The notes beneath the pieces were generated by a model. That model had not been told where the DNA came from. It ran no database searches and was given only the letters and a program-made list of their open reading frames with translations. Positions 31,456-43,400 of a stretch of 64,000 nt of DNA are shown piece after piece (position 1 is the first letter of the stretch; every line of letters begins with the position of its first letter). Origin of the DNA: Lepidostoma basale (taxonomy: Eukaryota > Arthropoda > Insecta > Trichoptera > Lepidostomatidae); NCBI GenBank assembly GCA_022606425.2, contig JAHDVF020000251.1, positions 248,001 through 312,000 of the forward strand. Reading direction: 5' to 3'. A program made the translations under genes and the position numbers.

Positions 31456-34400
31456 ATGGCTGAGAATAACGATATTAACAATCCTTTCTCTGGATTATTT
31501 GGATCTGTTGCCAATACTGGAACTGTAATATCAGAGGCAGTCAGTTCTACATCAACAAGCGACGTATTACCACAAAAACAGACTAGCAAAAATGTTTCTA
31601 CCGACGCTCACCGATTAACTTCAATGATAGAGAGTGTTTTTTACATCACTCTTAACAATAACGCCGTGTCAACAACATCAAGCAAATATACAGATTCGCC
31701 CGTGCAACTTGTGTATTTCGCCGAATTAGCTGAGTCTCAATACCCACGGACAGATATAGACTTGGATACATTAGAGCAAGCCCTATTCGAGAGACTATTG
31801 TTGAACGATCCTTCGCAGAGTGTAATTCCAAAGTCATGCAAAAACTTTATGGAGCACGTCGTCCAAACAAAAGTTATAACCTACCTGTTTACCGCTGAGC
31901 AGAACCTGCTACCTTACGAGTCCACAAATGATCCCTTTCAGAAGAACGCTGTTTGTAAAATGAGGGAACTTATCCTTAGAAACTCTGTCACTGCCTTGAA
32001 GCAGCCCGGCCTATTTGAAGGGCAAGACCTGAATGATCAAATTTATGAATTGTTCAAAGATTTGAATTCTTCTTGCCACCGGTTTATTTTAGATATTGTG
32101 CGAGAGTTTTTGTCTGATGGTAAGTTTATTTAATGTTATTTATTTATTTCTAGGTATTTTGCACTGCAATTACATTAATTTACTATTTAAATTCTGGAAC
32201 GAGTTGATGAATTTGTTTATTTAGAAAGTATGTTTCGCCTAAAGAATGGGCGAGTGGAGAAAAGTATTGAAATGAAGTTTTGGGCAGGCAACAAAGTAAA
32301 TGCTGCAAAAAAGTAAATGGTGCGCTTAAAAAATAAAAGTCTATAAAAAAAACTAAAGTGTTCTTGTGCTGACCCTTATATATGGAAGTGAAGTATGAAA
32401 CTGGCATAAGAAGGATGAGCGTAGAATAAACGCAGTAGAAATGAGATCTCTTAAACGTATGTGTGGTAAATCTGTGTGTGATATCGTCAAACGCAAATAT
32501 AAGAAGTGAATGCAGTGCGAATTAATATGTTTTGAACAAAATGATGAAAGAGTCATTTAAATAGTGGAAAAATGATAAAGAAAGTATATGTTAACGGTGT
32601 AAATGGAACAGAAAATAAAGGTAGACCAAGGAAAACAGCACGATCAAATTACTCAAATCTCAATTTCGGCCATGTGAAAAATCAGAGAAATGGACGAGTA
32701 TGCGTGACATGATGTATATTGAGGAAGTGAGAGAAGTATGCTAGGATAGAATAGTGTGGCGGCTTGATGGTTAGTTAATTAGTTACTATTTAAAAATGTT
32801 ACAGGTGATCCGGATGCCCTCTCCCAGTTAAAATCTATTTTTAAACCTGTTCTGGAAGCGATTTATCGAGATGTGTCGAGAGCTAGTCTAATGACGCTGG
32901 ACTTGTATATTTTCCCAGCATTACAGCTATTTGTTGGTAAGTTCATACATATTTCTTAGCCTAATACCATATCTAATGAAACAAATGCCATTACCAATGT
33001 TTTGCCGTAGCAAATTTGATAGAAGATATAAAAAATAATCTAAAATTCATTCTATACAGTATGAACAGTAAATCTAATCTCCATATTTTTGTCCCAATTT
33101 CATAGTGACATAAATTCTTCTTAAAAAAACGCTGTCACCTTTGGGGTAATTAATGTTTTCAGATTTTTTTTTTGTCCAGATTTGAATAATTTGAGAAATA
33201 ATAATTTGAATTTGATTGATTTCATGCGTAGGATAATAGATTTTAATGGCTTAAAAAATGAGCAACTGTTATGTTTGTTGATTGGGAATATGAATAAATT
33301 GATATTATGTTATATAAACTTACAGCTTACAAGTAACTGCAACCAAAGTAAGTTTGAAAATAGAATTGCGCGAATTGAGACTGCATTATTGAAGCGTTTT
33401 GACAATGTTATTTATTCGTGGTAGACGCGTCTGATTTTATGGGATGTTTTGAAAAGGCGGGTTTTAAAAATAGATTTAAAATCAGTCAGATTGTAAATGC
33501 ATCTGAGGTATGCAGGGAGTATATTCCAGGTGGATGGACCTGTCACCTTGAAAGACCAGTTCCTGAAATTTATGTGGGGTATTTGTTAACTGGGAGTATG
33601 TGTATTTTCAGGTAATGCCCATTTGGCCTATATTTTACTAGAAATGTGCGTCCCTCCGGCCAATAAGCGCGGGAGAGGCTACCAGGAAACCATATTAGGA
33701 GCATTATTAAACTTATCGGTTCTCCCCAAGACACAAGCCGGACAATTTGAATATTTTGATTCCCCTATGGACCAGGTGAGTTACTTTATTTGACTGTTTC
33801 ATATACAATCACTAAATATTTCATAATTTTTAGAAATTATGTGTACATTAAATTTAACTTTTTCATTACATTATATGTTTTGAACGTAATCAGATGTTTA
33901 ATTCAAAGCTTAAACCAGAGTCCAATCATAAAAGATCTGTATTTTCATCTTGCTTTTATTTTTACCTATTCTAATAATCAGTGGCGGTACTCCCATAGAA
34001 GCCCAGAAGCCCGGCTTGCGTAAGAAATTTTGAATCAAAACCTCTTCTGGCTTACAGAGGTTCAGTTCTTGTGGCTATTCCCCTTACGTATCTTATGGGA
34101 ACATTGTTGGAAGGTGATTTGGTGAGTTATTGGTTTATGCGGGGGCAAGATTACTTAGATTTGGGGGTTTTGATTCAAAATTTCTTACGCAAGTCGGGCT
34201 TCTGGGCTTCTATGGCAGTACCGCCACTGCTAACAATCCATAAATATGATACAATGAAATATTCAATACCTTCTTATCAGAATAAATCCATTGAAATTTT
34301 AGCATCATTGTGAAATATCATATTGCATAACTATTTTGGGGTCTGAACTTAAATAATGAATATATAAAAAATCTTTACAATATACTTATATTTAGTTAAA

Positions 34401-37400
34401 TCCACTTGATTTTATGGCTTTGACCGGTTTCGGCAGCTCACTGCCGCCTTCCAGGCAGAAATCGGGCAATTTGAATTCCAGAAGACGGCAGCGAGCTGCT
34501 GAAACCGGTCAAAGCCAAAAAAATCAAGTGGAATTATACTAAATACATTATATATTATAAAGGAATTTTTTAGTTTTCATTATTTACAAACTTCTACCAA
34601 GAAATTTCAAATAGCAACATTAATAGTCCGAACTTAATTTGAATGATGTAATAATTTTCAGTCTGCAAACTCTTTGATGGAAGGCCGACTGTGGACAGCT
34701 TTGGAACACCTGACTGATAATCTGCACAAACTGTTTCTGGCCTTGCTCAAGTGCAATCCCGAAGCCAAGCAGTGTACCCTCAACTGGTTGGCTGGCTGCC
34801 TGCATGCCAACTCATCCAGAGGGAAGATTTGGAACTCACAGGTATACAATTTTTCTAAATCAAGTAGTGCTCAGGCTAGATTATTGATGCCTCTTAAATT
34901 TTGTATCATGAATATTAATTATTAAACTTCAAGCACTTTTAAATTTCTTACTTCATTTTTAATATTATTGTATACATTGAATATTAGTTGACAAATCTGT
35001 TTGTTGAGTTTGAACGTCTAACCAATTGTTTGTCAAAATTGGGTTAAAATGAATCTAAAATAATTGATTTCAATTACAAAATTAGTTACATTAAAAATGG
35101 TGTGTTTATTAAGTAGAAATTGTTATTTTAAATACTAATAATGCATGTTATATTTTGTATACTATTTTTTTCAGATTGCCGAAATAAACCCAGAGATCCA
35201 ACTTTGTGCTTCTGATGGATTTATGATAAATCTTAGTTCTGTACTCTTGCGGTTATGTCAACCATTCTGTTCTAATCAGAATGATACCAAATATCTTAAG
35301 ATTGACCCCACCTACTGCGCTGTTGAGGTACGACTATTCAAACAATTCTCTCACATTTATGTTATGCATATTCCTCTAACTAAGGTGGACTTATAAAGAT
35401 TATATTTTAAATTTGTGTCATTTTTAGGAAGCCCAAAGAGAAGCTAAGTCTGTGCACATGAAGGGACTACACGAAGAGACGTGCATTGTGCCCCCGAGAG
35501 AAGTATTTGAAGACAATGCTCCCCCGCGGCCCACCGCCAAGACATACAACTTTCTCACCGAGTGCTTCTTCATGGCGCACAAATCATTAGATTTAGGTAT
35601 GGCGTCCTAATTTTTATTTACCTAACCTAACCTAACCTAACCTAACTAAATAACCATCACACCGTTTCTTGACCTGACATACTTCTGGAGCTTCCTCTAC
35701 ATTCATACATTGCAGCGCGCACGCTTGTCAATTTTTCTGACTTTGAATGTGGTCGCCTTTTAGTTAATGATTAATTTGGTCATACCATGTTTTCCTCAGC
35801 TGTCCTCGGCTTCGTTTTTGTATACAATTTTTAACCATTCTTCTCTCATCCATTCCTTCCATTTGTACAAACCATTTAATTGAAACTTTTTTAGTTTTAC
35901 TTATGATATAATACTCACTTATTTCTTTGTTTGGTATTCTATCATACATCATTTTCCAGCACATTCTTCTCAGTGATCTCATTTTTTTGGCATTTATCCT
36001 TCTTTTGCCAGCTCCCAAGATTCACTTCCATACATGAGGCAATCCATCCCTTCCATACACTAGAACTTCATTATATACATACTGCCATCTTTGCTTCAGT
36101 GGATATATTTCTATATGCAGTGATGACTTTGAGTGCACCATTTATTTTGTTTCCAGCACCAACCCTTTTTGAATAAATAAAACCCTTCTTTCAATGTCTT
36201 TCTCCATTCTTCCGTCTCTTGTAAACATGCTTCCCCAATAAATAAAGCTATAATTCCAGATAAATATAGATGCAAAATTATAAGAAAGGAATGTAGAGCG
36301 AAAGAAGGTATTATGAACAAAATTATGAAAGGATCACAGCGTTGGTTCGGACATATGGAACGCATGGATGGAGAAAGAATGGTTAAGAAAGTATACGTTA
36401 ATGATGTAAATGGGGTACGGAGTCGAGGCAGACTAAGGAAAACATGGCATGACCAAATTAATCAAATTTTAAAGGTTGGTCATGTTAGAAGTCAGAGGAA
36501 TCGACGTGCGTGTATGACTCATTGTATGAATGTGGAGAAAGCTAGAGAGGTTTGCAAGGATAGAGTAGTGTGGCGGTCCATTCTCTCTGCCTACCCTTGC
36601 AGAGAAACGGCGTGATGGTTTGTATGTATGTATGTAAATATTATTATTTTGACAGAGTTTATAAAGTGTTTTTTTTTTTTTTTAGGTTTTAGGGTGCTGG
36701 TTGATAAATTATCGAAGCTGAGTCAAGATCTAAACCGTGCTCAGCGAGCGTATGCTGATGCTTTGGCCGGAGTCCTCTCCAACTCGGGAAATAATGTTGC
36801 CGATGTTTTTAGACAGCGTATAGAGAGGGATCTTACAAAGTAAGGTTACATTTCATTTGATGCTTTGGAATGGTTTGGATCGTAAGAGTCATTAAAAAAA
36901 AACACAGCATAGAAGTCTGGTATTTTTAAATATCTCACATATCCAGGTGGTGGTCTAAGCTGATGCTTGCCGATCAAGATACATGAATTTTTTCTAGGCA
37001 TAACCTAGATCTTTCTTCACTATTTTTTCTCACTTTCTTACATATTTGGAGATTTTATAAAAAAATCTAATACTGGTGAATACAATCATTAATTTTATGT
37101 AACATATTGATGAAAACGTATGTCTTCTAGAAATTTTATTATATTTACTAACACATTATCAAATGCTTTGAATATACTATATAAAAATATATTTAAAAAT
37201 GCCATAACATGTCACTCCCATAAGATATAATAATACTTCTAGAAAGCAGACATCAATATTACATATTGAATATGGAGTTTTGCATCATTGTCCATGATAC
37301 AATAAATGACGACCTTCGTGGCAGAGTGGTTACGAGCTCTGACTTCCATGCCGAAGGTCCTGGGTTCGATTCCCGGCGATGGCAGTGTGATTGTCACACT

Positions 37401-40400
37401 GTCTTTGGTCTGGTATATAGAATTCACGTGACAATAAAATGGCGATAGATTGGCTACCTATCACATGTCACGAGAATCAATATAATAGCTAAAAAATAAA
37501 AATTGTATACTGTAATTGGGTCCAAACGACCTGTTGTGTACATAAAAAAAAAAAAAAATTATATTCCCAGAGATACATTTTGTATAAATTTGTGTTTAAC
37601 CGTTTTAGTGCTATGCTCATTTTGCAAGTATGTATGTAAATTGCCACAGATATGTGTATGATAAATTTATTATAGTAAACACAATTTTTAAGTGGTTAAT
37701 TTTTAAATTGTGACAAATTTGTTTCGCCTTTCGAGGGCATTCTCAAACTGAGGATGACATTCTCAAACTGAGAAACAAATTTGTCACAATTTATATAAAT
37801 TAAATCCAAGTAAAACCACTAAACAATCGTGTTTACTATTATAAATTAATAATGGAGTTTTACAAAACTAATACCTCAACCATCTATATGTGTATGATAA
37901 GTAAGCTGTTAAATAAAGTTGACAAATATCAACAAATATGCAATAAAATGGACTAACATCGACACATACTGAAGAACGCAGCGCCTGAGCGTCGCATTGC
38001 AATTTTCGTGACTAACTCTTACAGTGCTTTAGCCCTAAATAGCACTCTAACAATTAAAAATGTGTGGTGTTTTTTTACAGATTTGTCTCAATGAAATGCA
38101 TTATACTGGAACCTCAGTACATATCACTATTGGGAAACCTTCATTCTGTATCTTGTACGTGGCTCGTACAGGTAGCCATTCATAGTATCCCAGACAATAC
38201 AGCACTCGATGTGTATGCCCCGCTTTCATTCCTGGAGTTGACTTTTCCATTGCCAAATGAAACATCTGATACCCTTCGGTAAGTTTACTTTTGTTTGTCT
38301 CTTACTGCATGCACTTTAGTGCAATCTATTTTAATATAACCACTTCATTTTGGTACTAACCATATATGTTCATCTACGCAATTATATTATTTTATTGAAG
38401 TTCCAATCCTTATGTACTGAAGCGAAGCATGGACGATGGAACTGGCAAAAGAAGGATGAGAGAAGAATAAATGAGGTAGAGATGAGATCCCTTAGGCGTA
38501 TATGTATAAAACAATATATGATAGCATTTCAAATCCCGATATCAGGAAGGAATGTAGAGCAGAAGGGAGTATTATGAACAAAATTATGGAAGAATCAGTT
38601 CGTTAGTTTGGTTAAGAAAGTATATGTTAACAATGTGAATGGTTTACGAAGTTGAGATGGACTGAGAAAAACATGGCCATCCAAATGAATCAAATTTTAA
38701 GGGTTGACCATGTTAGGAGTTCGAAGAATCGAGGTGTGTGTATGACTCGTTGTATGATTGTGAAGGAAGCTAGAGAGGTGTATCAAGATAGAGAAGTGTA
38801 GCGGTTCATTCTCTCTACCTGCTCTTCCGGGAGAAACGACATAATGTTTTTTTTGTTATTTAAAATTTAACTCGATATTGAATATATCAATTGTAATACT
38901 TTACAAATCAGTAACAGACGAGTCAATATAATTTTTTCAGTGAAAAGAACACAGTCAATATATTTAAAAAAAACTAACTTACCATCACGCCGTCTCTCGA
39001 AAGGATAGGCCGAAACAATGGACCACCACACTGTTCTTTCCTGACATACTTCTCTAGCTTCCTAAACATTCATACATCATGTCATGCACGCATGACAATT
39101 TCTCCGACTTGGCCAACATTTAATATTTGATTGACTTGATCGTGCCATGTTTCCTCGATCTTCCTCTATTTCTAGTTCCCTCTACGTCATTTACATATGC
39201 TTTATTTACATTTTTTTCATCATTCATTCATAAAAAAAAATCATAAATGATCACTAAATAAAGACACCACTGCCATTATCTCTTTTCATGATATTGAACT
39301 GCTTATTTTTTATTTACAGTTGTGTGCCAGAGTTTGTAGTAGAGAACATAGTTGGATTTGTAAGTTTCCTGAGACGGTTCAGCGCCACATCCCTGGAGGA
39401 GCGTGGGATGGCCCTGCTCCAGCCAGCCCTGTCTCTGGTCCTCGTGTTTATGGGATCCGCAGACCGCATGAGGAATCCGCATCAAAGGTTTGATTCATGT
39501 ACTTTACCAATAATGCCTCAACCTGAATTTTACTTGTGTTATACTCGTATATTAGAAATTTTACATTTATTAAACCCTTTTTTAAAGAGTATGTTTAAAG
39601 CTGTTTATTAAAAAATGATTTCATTTCATATGTTTTATAACATATTATGAAATTAAATATACAAATTATTTTTAACTATTAAATTTACAACACTTTTTGA
39701 AGATTGTGATATTGTAACAGTGTTGTAAATTTAACAGTTAATAATCTTGAAGTATCATAGTGTTATGGCAAAAACATTGGACTATTCTTTTTAAGATACG
39801 ACTGTAGATATTTTTAGTTTCTTCCAATATAATAAATAAAGTTTTCGAAGATATTCATCAAATAATATTTAGCTATTTTCAAATTATTTATTATATTATT
39901 TCTTGAACTATTAATACTAACTTGATTATTAATACGACTGTCATTCCCATGAAATATAATAAAACTTCTATAAAACAGACCCAAGAATTATTTTTAAAAT
40001 TAGTAGTACTTTGTCTAGCTTTTTTCTTCAGGTGAAAATTCTCTTTCAATGCCATACAAAATATATAGTGCATCATTTCAAATTTGAAGAATTCTTATAT
40101 AATTTTATGAGTTTATTACCTAAACGGCAATCTCGAAGAGTTTATTGGGAACAGTTTAAAACCCCTCTCATCATTTATCAAGTTATTGCAACAGTGTGAT
40201 TTTCTGCTAAATAATTCTTAGAGCAAATTAACGATGTATTTTTGTTTTTAGAGCTCGCCTCGCCGAATGTTTGGAAGCACTGTTACCGAGTCATCCAGAT
40301 GATGAATCAGCTGTTAGTTCTATCGGATCATTTTACAGGGAAAGTCTCTTCAAGGAACACCCTCACAGATTGCAAGTGAGTATCTTGATTACCTCTTTTT

Positions 40401-43400
40401 ATGAAGGACACTCATAAAACCATATTTTTACCCAACGTTTTCTGTTTTATCAATCACACCTCGGATTAATCAATTCTAATATGCTTGCATGATAATTTTG
40501 TAAACCACATTGTTAACAAAAATATTTCTGCTTCTAATTTTGTTCATCAGATTGTTCCGAGTTTGCTGGATGTGTTTGTTGGAATCGAGGTGACGGGTCA
40601 AAGCGTGCAATTTGAGCAGAAATTTAACTATCGTCGGCCGATGTACCTGGTGATGGATTTCTTGTGGAAGATTGAGGAACACAGAGACTGTTTCAAGTGA
40701 GATATATGAATAACACTGTATCTTCAAATATGAAATATATTTATGTACGTTAATCATTATGATATGTTAATTTTCTTTGTTTAGGAGATTATCCGATGAA
40801 GCCGAAGCAAATATGGAAGCCGTAACTCCTCCAATATTCCTGCGTTTCGTCAATCTCCTCATGAATGATGCTGTGTTTCTCCTAGACGAAGCACTAAGCA
40901 ACATGTCACAGATACGCACCATGAGGGCAGCACGGTAAATTAGTTACAAATATAATAATTAAATTAGATTATCAGTAGTTCTAGAATTTAAATATGTATT
41001 CTCATTAAAAATACAATATACTCAGTATTCTGAATTCGTGATGTGTTCTGTATGTATTACAGAAAAAAAAACTCAAAATTTTATTGATGTTTAAAAATGT
41101 GTTTGATACTGTGAATTCCATCTTCTTCTTCTTGTGCCTTATCAGGTTGCCGGGTAAAGGCTTCTCTGTCTTGCACTGTCTGGAATAAATCCTCCACATC
41201 CAATTGACTTACCACTCGACCTTCGTGGTCAAGTGGTAAGTGCTTTGACTGCCACACTGAAGATTCCGGGTTCGATTCACGGCCATCGCCGTGTGATTGT
41301 CACACTGTCTTTGGTCTGGTGAAGAATTCATGTGACAGTAAAATGGCGATAGATTAGCAGCTACCAATCCACATGTCACATGAATCACTATGATAGCTAT
41401 ACCATTTACATCGATTTGGCTCACGCTGTAATGATGTAAAGAGCGATTCAACAAAATAATAATAATAATAATGTTGCAATCTTTGAATTTCAAAACATTA
41501 GATAATGCCTTAACAAGCCGAAACACATTCTCATAAAATATATTAAAATTTCTAGAAAACATATGTTTTCATTAGTATTAATTAATTATAGTGTTTTAAT
41601 TATTATTATTTTTAATTAATAATATTTAATCTGGCAACATTGCAGAGAAAACAATGAGTGGAATTCCCTGCCGGCACAAGAGCGCGAGCAGAATCTGGCA
41701 ACACTGCACCACACTGGTACTATCGCCCGCTTCGACAACATTCTCGGACGGGACACCACCCGCGCTCTGGAGCGCCTTACCGGCCACTGCAAGTCTGTGT
41801 TCTGCCACCCCACTATGGTGGACCGCATCGCCTCCATGCTCAACTACTTCCTGCTGCATCTCGTGGGGCCCAATCAGAAGAACTTTAAAGTGAGTTGTCA
41901 CATATTATGTTAGACTCCAACAAGATTCTTCTTCTGGTGCCGTGTCAGGTCCCTCCAACATTGACGTTCACTTTCAGGAACAGGTTTTCAACTCTCCTCA
42001 TTCTTGTCCAATCTCTTCTATCAACTCACAACCATCCCTCTAACTTGACCCAAATATGAGACCTTTCTAACCTTCACATTCAACAGCAGCTCTCTGTAGT
42101 ATGTCTGCATTACCTTATCGATCCACGGTATACGGAGAATTCTGCGGTATATCTACATCTTAAATGCCTTCAACTATTTCATTACATTCACTTTCACAGT
42201 CCAAATTTCATAGCCATATAGTAAAACAGACCACATATAGCATTTAACTATTCTTTGTCAGAGTTTCATGTTATTATTATTATCGAACTATTGCGAACTA
42301 TGGTTCGCAACCCATCACACCGTGGGGGCGAAAAGAGAAGGATGGAGTGCTGCATCGGTTAAAGTGTGGCAGTCCATTCTTTCTGCCTACCCCTTCGACG
42401 AGACGTCGGGATGGGTAGTTAGTTAGTTTTGCATAGAACCATGTGAATAAAAATATGACAGATATCTCTTTGTAGCTTTTATCATTAGGGTATTCAAAAA
42501 TTTGCTATAACTGCATCTAAAGAGGTCTATCTCAGTTGCCATCTCGTTTTCAATGAGAGAATACAGGAAATACATGAGAACTTCGAAGCGTTCTGTGAGG
42601 TAATTTGGGGTATAAAATAAGATATGCCCCCTTAATCTGCTATTGCTGTGGACAGCATATAGATTTAGTTCTCTCAGTATTCCTAAATTGTAAATACCCC
42701 AAGATTCATTAATGCATACATAATTTAATTTGCTTGTAATTCTATGGTTTTTATGTATTTTAATTAAAACCCCCTGAAATCAACTATATCATTGTGTCAT
42801 CTATGCACGCACGTCAATTCTTCACATGGGTAACATTCAATATTTGATGAATTTAATCATGCCACGTTTACCTCGGCCTCCCTCTATTTCTTATTCCATT
42901 TACATTGTTCACATATACTTTTTTACCATTCTTTCTTCATTCATTCATTATTTCCAAGTCTCCAAGCCATCTTAATGTCACTTTCATTATTTTATTCATG
43001 ACACTTTCATTCGCATTGTATTTAATTGTTATACTTGAATTTGACGCTCTATCAATATCTGTATTTTTATTCTATAATAAGGATACTGTAATATCGTGCA
43101 CGTTGAAAAAATCTTGACCTAAAATTATGTGCATTTTTCATTTCAGGTAAAGGATTCCAAGGAGTATGAGTTTGATCCGGGAGCCACGGTCATGGACATT
43201 TGCCGGATCTACATCCACCTGGCGGATAGTGAGGAATTCTGTCGGGCCGTGACCCAGGATGGCCGCTCTTACAGTCCGCAACTGTTTCAGCTCGCCGCAG
43301 GGGTTTTGGGTGAGACAAATTCAAATACTAACAAACCCAGCTCTTTTGACTAGGTATTTTATGTGAGGGTACTATTTTCAAACATGGTTTTTAGATTGGT

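Noticed and set aside
35621..35646. True telomere or chromosome-fusion remnant
   Set aside because: Only five units, inside a UBE4A intron and joined to a LINE 3' end.
37311..37385. tRNA gene candidate (A and B boxes)
   Set aside because: No complete cloverleaf with acceptor stem and anticodon could be drawn. The same head is followed by the same non-tRNA body at three loci, so these are SINEs.
43147..43353. UBE4A ending at the stop in exon 14 read-through
   Set aside because: Downstream exons 15-17 encode the conserved U-box with good splice sites, so the gene clearly continues.
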